From Streptomyces sp. NRRL F-2664 (GTDB lineage Bacteria; Actinomycetota; Actinomycetes; Streptomycetales; Streptomycetaceae), in assembly GCF_000719345.1 (NCBI RefSeq), contig NZ_JOFX01000064.1, forward strand, positions 1 to 16,629: a stretch of DNA of 16,629 nucleotides, given 5' to 3'. Both the position numbers and the translations under genes were made by a program. Each line of letters begins with the position of its first letter. Positions within the stretch are counted from its first letter, which is position 1. The notes under the pieces were generated by a model. That model made no database searches and was not told the origin of the DNA. It was given only the letters and a program-made list of their open reading frames with translations. Of this stretch, positions 1 through 6,514 are shown piece by piece.

Positions 1-2
1 CG

Positions 3-56
3 CTGCAGGCCTTCGACATCACCTTCGACGGACGCCTCACCAACAACCGAATCTGA
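3..56 (+). CDS. C-terminal tail of an unidentified gene (5' end outside window)
   Basis: A plus-strand frame enters from the left edge, reads 17 codons (LQAFDITFDGRLTNNRI) and stops at TGA 54-56. GC-rich wobble positions make it plausible as the end of a real gene, but 17 residues are too few to assign a family. A second frame (frame 1) also stays open from the edge into the GNAT remnant that follows, so this tail could instead be debris. No terminator is evident after it. Confidence 0.35.
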   Translation: MQAFDITFDGRLTNNRI

Positions 57-105
57 CCTCAGAAACCCAACCAGTTACACCGTTTACTGGACAGACCCGT
101 CTGCC

Positions 106-339
106 GTGATGGGGTACGAGGATGGGCGTCCCGTGGGCTTCTGCTTCGGCGTCCCGCTCGGAGCGGACACGGCCTGGTGGTCCTCGATGAAGGAACATCT
201 GCCCGAGGACTTCACCGCTGAGAATGGCAGGCGGACGGTCGCGCTCAACGAGATCGGCGTACGGAAGCCGTGGCGGAGCGGCGGTATCGCCTGGCGGCTG
301 TCACCTTTGCCGGCTGGTCGGTTTTCGACGTGGCGGTGA
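106..339 (+). pseudogene. GNAT-family acetyltransferase remnant
   Basis: The frame reads GYEDGRPVGFCFGVPLG, then a WW pair, then VALNEIGVRKPWRSGGIAWRL. This is the middle of a GCN5-related N-acetyltransferase: the strand carrying D-G-x-P-V-G-F, then the E-(I/L)-x-V-x-x-x-(W/Y)-R-x-x-G-I-A motif A that binds acetyl-CoA pyrophosphate. After residue ~66 the similarity stops and the frame runs into unrelated residues before TGA. The N-terminal part and the C-terminal third (motif B) are absent, whereas intact family members are roughly 150-200 residues. The frame has no obvious RBS and remains open upstream to the window edge. It is best read as a broken fragment left by rearrangement. Confidence 0.6.
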
Positions 340-470
340 CGAGGTACAGGCTGGTCTCGTGGTATCGCGATGTGTCTGTTGTGCCCGACGAGATGGCGGC
401 TGTGATTCGCGGGTTCAGGTTGCCGCGAAGTGAGCGAGGCGGTGAAGGCGTCGCGCTTGCCGGGGGTTGA
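270..470 (+). pseudogene. Fragment of an unrecognised protein overlapping the GNAT remnant
   Basis: In a different plus-strand frame from the GNAT piece, positions from about 295 read AAVTFAGWSVFDVAVTRYRL, then SWYRD, then VPDEMAAVIRGFRLP. This has the look of a protein C-terminus: an aromatic-rich amphipathic strand followed by a short helix. I do not recognise the family. The nominal GTG at 270 lies inside the GNAT reading frame and has no convincing ribosome binding site, so the fragment was probably joined here by a deletion that fused two truncated genes near position 300. Confidence 0.3.
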
Positions 471-610
471 TGGACTCGTCTATCGCGGCGATGGTCCGCA
501 GATTGGACGGACGCGATCGTGGTGGTCGACGCCCGCTTCATCCCCCGGTCTGGCGGGACGTCCGTCGTGCTTTGAGGCTGGCGGGTTTGTGCTGTGTGGG
601 TGCTGTGGTG
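471..610. other. Gene-free stretch, nothing recognised
   Basis: Between the gene fragments on the left and the small minus-strand gene at 611 no reading frame has a convincing start, family motif or ribosome binding site on either strand. I see no clear terminator hairpin with a T tract, although this is where a terminator for the leftward transcript would be expected. Confidence 0.4.
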
Positions 611-901
611 TCAGTCTTCGTCGTCTGCGATGAACTGCATGTCGTCCAGGATGGAGACAACGATGACGATCATGACGCCTTCGAGTACGCCATATTCGAT
701 CAACAATGACTCCGCGACCATGGCTTTGCGGCTGTAGTCGTCGGGTCCGATGGGCGCGGAGTGTTTGGTGTAGGGGTCGCGTGCGAGGACGCGGATGCCG
801 CGTGCGAGCTGAGCTTTGCGCTGTTCGGGAAGGGTGTCGCGGACGGCTGCGGCGGCCTCGGTGAACTCGACTCGGTATGCCGGGCGGGTGGGCTGGGGCA
901 T
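611..901 (-). CDS. Small protein resembling the RelE/ParE toxin fold
   Basis: This encodes 96 residues. The ATG at 901-899 was chosen because GGAG sits 8 nt upstream. The same frame stays open to 1156, but that extension is proline/histidine low-complexity produced by a tandem repeat. The protein opens with a strand (YRVEFTEAA), then a long helix (about residues 18-40, LPEQRKAQLARGIRVLARDP), then a strand-rich second half (SLLIEYGVLEGVMIVIVVSI) and ends in an acidic DDED tail. Strand, helix hairpin and C-terminal sheet is the RelE/ParE-type ribonuclease or gyrase-toxin layout, and 90-100 residues is the usual length. The basic C-terminal catalytic residues of classical RelE are not evident, and no antitoxin gene adjoins it. 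It lies downstream of the transfer operon on the same strand, with a 378-bp gap. Family assignment is inferred from layout only. Confidence 0.5.
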   Translation of the reverse strand: MPQPTRPAYRVEFTEAAAAVRDTLPEQRKAQLARGIRVLARDPYTKHSAPIGPDDYSRKAMVAESLLIEYGVLEGVMIVIVVSILDDMQFIADDED

Positions 902-1279
902 GGGCTGGTCTCCTGCAGGCTGAGGCGTGGCTGGCACAGATGATGCATGGTCTGGCAGGTGGCGTCGGGGGTGTTGCGGCATGTATCGGTTACGCGGCAT
1001 TCGGTGGCTGTGTGCCGTGTGTGCCGTGTGTGCCGTGTGGGCCGTGGTCGAGGAGGGGGTGGGGGTTGTCTGGGCCGGTCGTGCTGGGGTGAGGGGCTCT
1101 TGGGGGCGTTCGGCTGTTCGATGCGGTGGCGGTGGTGTAGAGCGGGCCATTGCCACATGGTGTCGATCGGTTCGGCTGGAGGCAACGTCTTCCCCTTGTC
1201 TTGGAGTGCTGCTTTTCCGGCTGGATGACTTCCTTATGGGGGGCGGTGCCGTGGTAGCCCGGCTGTTTGGTCCATGGGC
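902..1279. other. 378-bp gene-free gap between the transfer operon and the RelE/ParE-like gene
   Basis: No frame on either strand has both a credible start and protein-like composition. The long minus-strand frames across it are Pro/His/Arg-rich and lack ribosome binding sites. The stretch holds the 9-bp tandem repeat at 1012-1038 and, at its left end, the GGAG ribosome binding site of the 611-901 gene. It may contain a promoter for that gene, but no confident -35/-10 pair stands out. Confidence 0.5.
1012..1047. repeat. 9-bp tandem repeat, three perfect copies plus one degenerate
   Basis: The unit gtgccgtgt occurs three times head to tail at 1012-1038 and is followed by a diverged fourth copy (gggccgtgg, 1039-1047). 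Read on the minus strand it would give a His-Thr-Ala periodicity, but it lies outside any convincing gene. It is about 110 bp upstream of the small toxin-like gene. Possible roles are a protein-binding iteron-like site or simple slippage; the sequence alone does not decide. Confidence 0.7.
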
Positions 1280-2191
1280 TCAAAGGTGTGTCCAGCCGCG
1301 GCGCTCGCCAGTGCCGGCCAGGGGTGTCCACACCGGGCCGGAGGGGCCGGCTTCTTCGAGGTCTTCGAGGATGGCGGCGCCGAGCGGAACATGGGAGGCG
1401 AGGCGGGTGACCAGGCCGTGGTCGGCGGCCATCCGCCGCAGGTCCGTGATGCGGGCCGTGAGGGTGGCGCGGGGGGCACCGGTGAGGATGAACAGGATGC
1501 GGGGGAAGCGGGGGTAGAAGCGCTGCCACGCGGACAGGGCCGCGTTCTGGTCGGCGGCGGTCCCGCGGCGTCCGGCGGGCTGGGGGGTGTAGTCGTGGAA
1601 GCGGGCGTAGGTGATGAGCTTGCGGGCGAGGCGTTCGCTGCTCATGGTGGTGCGGTCGATTTCCACGAACGCCCGGTACTGCAGGCGGCGGGGCTGGGTG
1701 GCGGTGTAGTGGAGGACGGCGTCGGCGGTGAGCCGGTCCTGGCCGCCGGTGTCGGGCAGCCGGTGGGTGACTTCGGGCATCCAGTCCAGCGGCTGGTATT
1801 CGTCGCCCCGTTCGCGTGCCTCGGTGAGGAACGCCAGGTGGGCGCGGACGCCGGCGAGGGTGTGGGCGGCCCGCATGGAGGCCGCGGTGGGACTGGCGAT
1901 GACGGTGGCGGCACGGCCGCGGAGCTCGGGCCAGTCGGCTGCGACCTGGGCTCCGGCGGCGGTCAGGAAGTGGGCTTTGAGGCCGCTTCGGACGCCCAGC
2001 GCAGTGTGCGCGATGAGTCCTTCCGCGCGCAGCGGGGCGAGTACCTTGTGGATCTTCCGGGGCGGGGTGTGAGGCATGAGCATCTGGTGGAGCTGGGTGC
2101 TGGTCAGCAGACGGTGCTGGGCGATCAGGGCCAGCGCTTGGTGGGCGTAGGTGTCGGCGGTGCCAGGCTGGATGACGGCGGGTCTGGTCAC
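1280..2191 (-). CDS. Replic_Relax (replication-relaxation) family protein
   Basis: This is a 303-residue protein. Its GTG start at 2191-2189 overlaps the stop of the coupling-protein gene as GTGA, a 4-nt coupled junction. Residues ~15-80 form a winged helix-turn-helix (ALALIAQHRLLTSTQLHQML followed by KVLAPLRAEGLI and a short wing). The central part contains Asp157 in LTADAVL, Glu177 and Asp179 in AFVEIDRTTMS, and Lys191 in ARKLITYARF. The C-terminal third has a strand (RILFILTG) and a helix. Winged helix plus V-E-I-D-R-x-T is characteristic of the Replic_Relax family (PF13814), found on plasmids, phages and conjugative elements of Gram-positive bacteria. Being last in the operon and next to the VirD4-like gene, it probably works in DNA processing or delivery rather than in the channel. 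Its biochemical activity is not settled by sequence. Confidence 0.8.
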   Translation of the reverse strand: MTRPAVIQPGTADTYAHQALALIAQHRLLTSTQLHQMLMPHTPPRKIHKVLAPLRAEGLIAHTALGVRSGLKAHFLTAAGAQVAADWPELRGRAATVIASPTAASMRAAHTLAGVRAHLAFLTEARERGDEYQPLDWMPEVTHRLPDTGGQDRLTADAVLHYTATQPRRLQYRAFVEIDRTTMSSERLARKLITYARFHDYTPQPAGRRGTAADQNAALSAWQRFYPRFPRILFILTGAPRATLTARITDLRRMAADHGLVTRLASHVPLGAAILEDLEEAGPSGPVWTPLAGTGERRGWTHL

Positions 2192-4773
2192 GCGTAGTGC
2201 TCCTGGTTGTGGCCGTCGGTGGTAGTCGGGGTCCGGCCGGTGAGGAATGCGCTTACCCGTTCCTCCTGGCCCGCGGCGAGGGCGCTCTGCTCGGACAGGG
2301 GCCGGGCCCCGGTGTTGGCGTGTGCGGCCCGGAGCAGGCCCTGGGTGCGGGACGGTTTCGCGAGGCGGCCGAAGACCTCGTCGAGTTCAGGTCCGCGGAT
2401 GTGCAGGGGGCCGAGGCGTTTGCCGGCGACGGTGAAGGAGGCGTAGTGCCACCACCGTTCCAGCCCGGCCGCGTCCTGCGCAGTGACGCGGCTCGCCCAC
2501 TGGGCGGTCACCGGCGTGGTCGCCTCCACGGATCCGGCGGTGGTGGACAGGCAGGAGGCGTTCTGCAGGAGCGCCGCGCGGGTTGCGGGGCTGAGCCGGT
2601 GCAGGAGCTGGGTCATGCCGTGCAGGCGCCCGCCGAACTTGCGGAGCTGCTCGGTGATCTCCGCAAGGACGGTGGAAGCACCCCCTCCGTCCAGGGAGAT
2701 CATCTCGTCCAGGTAGAAGCGGAACGGGTGCCGCTGGCCCTCGGGCAGGTCGCGGCGGGACAGGCCGGCGCGCAGGAAGTCGCGGACGAGCAGGGAGGTC
2801 AGCAGCCGGTCGGTCGGGCCGGTGCCGGGCGGGCAGATCCACACCACCTGGCTCTCGTCCATGGCCCGGCGGATGTCGTAGCCGCTGACCGGGCCCCCGA
2901 GGAATGCCCGGATCACCGGGTTGGCCCCCAGCCGCTCCAGCGGGTTCAGGACGGTTGCCAGACCGTCCTTGGGCAGGTCGGGGAAGGTGCCGGTCCACCA
3001 CCGCTGTGCTTGCGGATCGAGCGCGCCGACCACCAGGTACCGAAAAGTCGGGTCGGTCAGGAGCGGCCGGATCTGGAAGACGGTGGCCTGCTGTCCGGGC
3101 ATGCGGGCGGCGACGGCGAGGGTGTTGACGCAGACCAGGGCCTCCACGGCCTTGGCCAGGATCGTCAGGGCCCGCGGCGCGCTCGCGTCGTCCCACCCCA
3201 GGGACGCGGCGATCGCATCGACCACCGCGGCGGACACCTCGTACGGGCGGGGCCGGCCGGACATGTCGAGCAGATTCCAGCAGGCCAGCAAAGAGCTGTC
3301 GTCGTGCACGGTGAGGTCGAAAACGGCGATCCGCTCGATGATGTCGTCGTGGGCCAGGTAGCGGGCGACGTCGGTGAGGCAGTCGCCGTGCGGGTCGACG
3401 AAGGCCAGCCCCCGCCCGTTGTGGGCGCTGGCGACGGCCTGGACCTGGGCGCGCATGGTTTTGCCCCACCCCGCTTTGCCGGACTGGACCTCGAAGAGGG
3501 TGTCGTCCTCGTGGGTGGCCAGCAGCCGCTCCCGTCCGTCCGGGCCCCGGTACCAGCCCTGCGGCAGCAGGTCCTTGCCCACCGTGTAGGTCGGCATGTC
3601 GCTCTCCAGCAGCGGCAGGTCCGCCCACGCGGTCGGCGGCTTGAGGAGTCCGGCGATCTCCTCCAGGTGCGCCCACCCGCTCCGGGCCGGCCGCATCAGG
3701 GCCTGCTGCCACCGCTGGTCGAACCGCGGCCGCCACGGCCACCGGTCCGGACCGATCCGCACCGGCCCCCGCGACCACCCCTGCGACACAAGACGGGACG
3801 GCCCCGCATACACGTCCATGGCCGCGTTGATGCGTGCGAGCCGGGCCTGCGCACGGTCGGCCCTGTCGGAGGCGCAGCGCACCAGGATCTGCACCCGCAC
3901 CAGCCCGGCCCCTTCGGCGAGTTTGCCCAGCACCGTCTCCCGGTCGACACGGCGCGGCTGCGCAGACACCAGCCGCCGCCCCCGGGGCGCACCCCGCCAT
4001 TGCGCCGGGTCCAGCAGCCTGCCGACGGTCACGGGCAGCGAGTCGGCCGAGTCCTGGGTGAGCCACCGCGCCTCGCGCTGCGCCTCACGCCGGGCTTCCT
4101 CCCGTGCCATGCGCATTGCCTGGGCGCGCCGGACGGCGAGGTGCCAGCGCGAAGCGGGCGACAGGTCGACGCAGACCTCGGCCAGGTCCCCGAGTTCGGA
4201 ACGCAGGCCGGCCACGGCGTCGATCAGCGGCTGGAGCGGATCGGGCTCCAGCGGGACCTCCCGCAGCCGGGAGCCGGGCTTGCCGCGCAGAGACAGCACG
4301 GCCCGCACGACGTATTCGCGATGCTTGTCGGCGATAGGGCCGACCGGCTCGGCCCGGACTCGGAGGCCGTAGGGGGTGGTGGCCAGCAGCGCGTGCGCGC
4401 AGGCGGGCGCCTCGACGCGGTAGGCCAGGGCCCGGGTTCCGTCAGCGCGCAGCCGGAGCCGCACTGTGCGGGCCCGGGGCGGAACCCACCACGGGCCGGA
4501 GCCGGCGGCCCGGATCAGGAGCATGCCCTGCCGCCAGATCTGCTCGGGACTCGGCTCGAACACGGCACTGGGCACCAGCTCCACGCAGGCCCGCTCGGCC
4601 AGTGCCCGCACGGCCAGGCAGTGTTGCAGTGCCTCCCACCCGATCGCGTAGGCGCCGAGGAGGAGCGCCAGCCACCAGGCGCTGGCGAGCCCCCACCGGG
4701 CGAGACCGCCGAGCGCGTCGACGATGCTTGCGGCGGTGCCGAGTGCTCCTGCTGCCGTCACGTACGCGTCCAT
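2188..4773 (-). CDS. VirD4/TraG-like type IV coupling ATPase
   Basis: This is an 861-residue protein that hands DNA to the transfer channel. The ATG at 4773 is preceded by GGAGAAGG, a strong ribosome binding site, and the start overlaps the upstream gene by 16 nt. An N-terminal hydrophobic segment (about residues 25-50, WWLALLLGAYAIGW) anchors it in the membrane. A charged helical stretch (MAREEARREAQREARW, near 218-234) lies in a long N-terminal region. The Walker A motif GKAGWGKT is near residue 431 and is followed by FVDPHGD. The Walker B motif FRFYLDEM is near 683, followed by LRKFGGRLHGMTQ, the conserved sensor region of TraD/TraG/VirD4 ATPases. Overall length and motif spacing fit actinobacterial coupling proteins with an enlarged N-terminus. 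The frame stays open to 4950, but the added residues are arginine/glycine-rich and out of character. Confidence 0.9.
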   Translation of the reverse strand: MDAYVTAAGALGTAASIVDALGGLARWGLASAWWLALLLGAYAIGWEALQHCLAVRALAERACVELVPSAVFEPSPEQIWRQGMLLIRAAGSGPWWVPPRARTVRLRLRADGTRALAYRVEAPACAHALLATTPYGLRVRAEPVGPIADKHREYVVRAVLSLRGKPGSRLREVPLEPDPLQPLIDAVAGLRSELGDLAEVCVDLSPASRWHLAVRRAQAMRMAREEARREAQREARWLTQDSADSLPVTVGRLLDPAQWRGAPRGRRLVSAQPRRVDRETVLGKLAEGAGLVRVQILVRCASDRADRAQARLARINAAMDVYAGPSRLVSQGWSRGPVRIGPDRWPWRPRFDQRWQQALMRPARSGWAHLEEIAGLLKPPTAWADLPLLESDMPTYTVGKDLLPQGWYRGPDGRERLLATHEDDTLFEVQSGKAGWGKTMRAQVQAVASAHNGRGLAFVDPHGDCLTDVARYLAHDDIIERIAVFDLTVHDDSSLLACWNLLDMSGRPRPYEVSAAVVDAIAASLGWDDASAPRALTILAKAVEALVCVNTLAVAARMPGQQATVFQIRPLLTDPTFRYLVVGALDPQAQRWWTGTFPDLPKDGLATVLNPLERLGANPVIRAFLGGPVSGYDIRRAMDESQVVWICPPGTGPTDRLLTSLLVRDFLRAGLSRRDLPEGQRHPFRFYLDEMISLDGGGASTVLAEITEQLRKFGGRLHGMTQLLHRLSPATRAALLQNASCLSTTAGSVEATTPVTAQWASRVTAQDAAGLERWWHYASFTVAGKRLGPLHIRGPELDEVFGRLAKPSRTQGLLRAAHANTGARPLSEQSALAAGQEERVSAFLTGRTPTTTDGHNQEHYA

Positions 4774-5399
4774 AATCCTTCTCCGTTGCGGATGTAGTGG
4801 AGGGCCGCGGTGCGGCCGTCCAGGCAGGTACCGGCCGGGTCCGCGCCGGCCCACACCAGGCGCACCACCGCACCGTCCCGGTCGGGCGCCCGGCGGGCGG
4901 TCGCCGCCTGAATGCGCACCCGCGTGTACCGGACGGTCTCGGCCAGCCACGCCGCACGTCCAGCCGCCACCAGGCGCTGCTCGTCGGCGGGCGGAAGGTC
5001 GGGCCGGCTGGCCCGATCCAGGGCCTGCTGGATGAGCGGGTCGGCTGCCGGGCCCGAACCGGGCGGCGGGAGCTCGCTCGCCGGTGCCGCACCGCCCGGC
5101 CAGCCGGCGGGGCTTGGCGGGAGGGCCGTCGGCGCATCGGCCGCCGGCTGAGGTGAGCCAGATGGGGCCACGACTTCGGGAGCCACCGTCGGAGCGCTCG
5201 CACTGGACGGTGCAGGCCCAGCCGGAGCCGGGACCGCGCCCGCGGGACGGTCCGCGGGCGCGGCGAAGCCCCGCGAGCCGGGGGCCTGGCCAATGGTGGT
5301 GGAGGCGGGGCCGGCCGACAGCATCCAGATTCCGATGCCGGCGAGGAGGACGGCCGCGGCCAGGAGGCGGCCGCCGGCCCGCCAGGAGGAGGTGTTCAC
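4758..5399 (-). CDS. Membrane-anchored protein of unknown function in the transfer operon
   Basis: This is a 213-residue protein. The GTG start at 5399-5397 overlaps the stop of the hydrolase gene as GTGA, and its own end overlaps the coupling-protein start by 16 nt. One hydrophobic segment (about residues 11-30, LLAAAVLLAGIGIWMLSAG) acts as signal anchor. About 90 residues of Pro/Ala/Ser-rich linker follow, then a compact C-terminal domain of ~90 residues (LIQQALDRASRPDLPPADEQ onward) with a helix, YTRVRIQAATARR and VVRLVWAGADPAGTCLDGR. The layout suggests a small domain held outside the membrane on a flexible stalk. I do not recognise the family. Operon position between the wall hydrolase and the coupling ATPase suggests an accessory of channel assembly, as inference only. 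Confidence 0.8.
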   Translation of the reverse strand: MNTSSWRAGGRLLAAAVLLAGIGIWMLSAGPASTTIGQAPGSRGFAAPADRPAGAVPAPAGPAPSSASAPTVAPEVVAPSGSPQPAADAPTALPPSPAGWPGGAAPASELPPPGSGPAADPLIQQALDRASRPDLPPADEQRLVAAGRAAWLAETVRYTRVRIQAATARRAPDRDGAVVRLVWAGADPAGTCLDGRTAALHYIRNGEGLWTRT

Positions 5400-6514
5400 A
5401 GCAGCCGTGCCCCTCCCGCGTAGTCGGGCAGGGCCGTGACCGGGTCGATGCGGACGGGCTTCCCGGGCCGGGGCGCGTTGATCATCTGTCCGTCTCCGAG
5501 GTAGAGGCCGACGTGGTGGATGGTGGAGTCGTTGGCGGGGCTGTAGCCGTAGAAGACGAGATCGCCCGGCAGCAGCGCACCGATGCCCGCCGAGGCGGGG
5601 ATGCGGCGCCCGGCGCCGGCCTGCGCGGCGGCGGTACGCGGCAGGTTGATCCCGGCCTGGGCGTAGGCGTAGAGGGTCAGGCCGGAGCAGTCGAAGCCGT
5701 TGACGGTGCGGCCGTCCTGCCCGCCGGGAGAGCAGCAGATCCCGGTGGAGCGGCCGCGGGCGTTGCCGCCGCCCCAGGAGTAGGGGATGCCCTGCTGGGC
5801 GAGCGCGGCCTGGATGACGGCCCCCGCGCTCCCGGCAGGCATCTGCGGGCTGGCGCCGAGCGCGTCGTACCGGTCGATCCCCCAGAGGACGTCGTCGACG
5901 TACGCCCGCGACCGGTTGTAGGTGTGGATCGCCGCGCGCAGCTGCTCGCGGCCGGTGAGGTCGCGGCCCTTCCCGCACAGGTAGACGGCGGCGGAGGCCG
6001 CGGCGTCGTCGGCGTTGTGCGGGTTGGCGACGCCATCGCGGTTGCCGTCCTTGCCGTAGGCGCGGAACGTCTCGGGCAGGAACTGGAAGGGGCCGACGGC
6101 CCGTTCGTATGCGCTGTCGCCGTCCCACTGGCCGTTGTCGGTGTCGCGGACAGCGGTGGTGTTGCCGCCGGCACCGGAGCCGTCCAGCCGGGGGCCGGTG
6201 ATGGGCGGGGTGATGTCTCCGCCCGCGCTGACGGTGCGGCCTAAGGCGTGGTCGGACTCCACCCGGGCGATCCCGGCGAGGATCTGCCAGCGCATCCCGC
6301 GGCAGTCCGGTACGTGCGCATTGATCTGGGAGGCGCCGGTGAGGTAGGCGGCCAGCATGCGCGGGGGAATTCCGGCCGCTGCCGCGTCGATACCGGCACC
6401 TGCCGCGGGCGCGTTCTGGCTGCGGGCCGCTGCCAGCAGGACGGGCCCGGTGCAGCACACCGCGGCGACGAGCAGCAGCAGCGTGAGGCAGCCCGTCTTC
6501 TTCCACCGCTTCAC
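5396..6514 (-). CDS. CwlT-like bifunctional peptidoglycan hydrolase (transglycosylase + NlpC/P60)
   Basis: This is a 372-residue exported hydrolase that locally opens the wall for the conjugation channel. The GTG start at 6514 overlaps the upstream stop as GTGA. An N-terminal signal or anchor (residues ~8-30, CLTLLLLVAAVCCTGPVLLA) is followed by a soluble lytic transglycosylase-like domain (about 60-215). Its probable catalytic Glu is Glu86 in AGIARVESDHALG, with AVGPFQFLPETF and the AAIHTYN motif behind it. The second domain (about 233-365) is NlpC/P60: nucleophile Cys276 in GFDCSGLT, His334 in HHVGLYLGDG, third polar residue Asn346, and the LLPGDLVFY signature. Glycosidase plus NlpC/P60 endopeptidase in one chain next to a VirB6-like gene is the arrangement of CwlT in ICEBs1 and TcpG in pCW3. 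Confidence 0.9.
   Translation of the reverse strand: MKRWKKTGCLTLLLLVAAVCCTGPVLLAAARSQNAPAAGAGIDAAAAGIPPRMLAAYLTGASQINAHVPDCRGMRWQILAGIARVESDHALGRTVSAGGDITPPITGPRLDGSGAGGNTTAVRDTDNGQWDGDSAYERAVGPFQFLPETFRAYGKDGNRDGVANPHNADDAAASAAVYLCGKGRDLTGREQLRAAIHTYNRSRAYVDDVLWGIDRYDALGASPQMPAGSAGAVIQAALAQQGIPYSWGGGNARGRSTGICCSPGGQDGRTVNGFDCSGLTLYAYAQAGINLPRTAAAQAGAGRRIPASAGIGALLPGDLVFYGYSPANDSTIHHVGLYLGDGQMINAPRPGKPVRIDPVTALPDYAGGARLL

Noticed and set aside
1012..1047. CRISPR-like repeat array
   Set aside because: The repeats are 9 bp and directly adjacent without spacers, and no cas genes are present.
902..1156. N-terminal extension of the RelE/ParE-like protein
   Set aside because: The extension is Pro/His/Thr-rich and partly produced by the tandem repeat, with no ribosome binding site; the ATG at 901 has GGAG at good spacing.
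2197..4797. 866-codon open frame on the plus strand opposite the VirD4-like gene
   Set aside because: It mirrors the coding strand in GC-rich DNA, is Gly/Arg/Pro-biased without domain motifs, and lies opposite a gene with clear Walker motifs.
4774..4950. Upstream in-frame extension of the VirD4-like gene
   Set aside because: The added residues are Arg/Gly-rich, unlike the protein, while the ATG at 4773 has a strong GGAGAAGG site.
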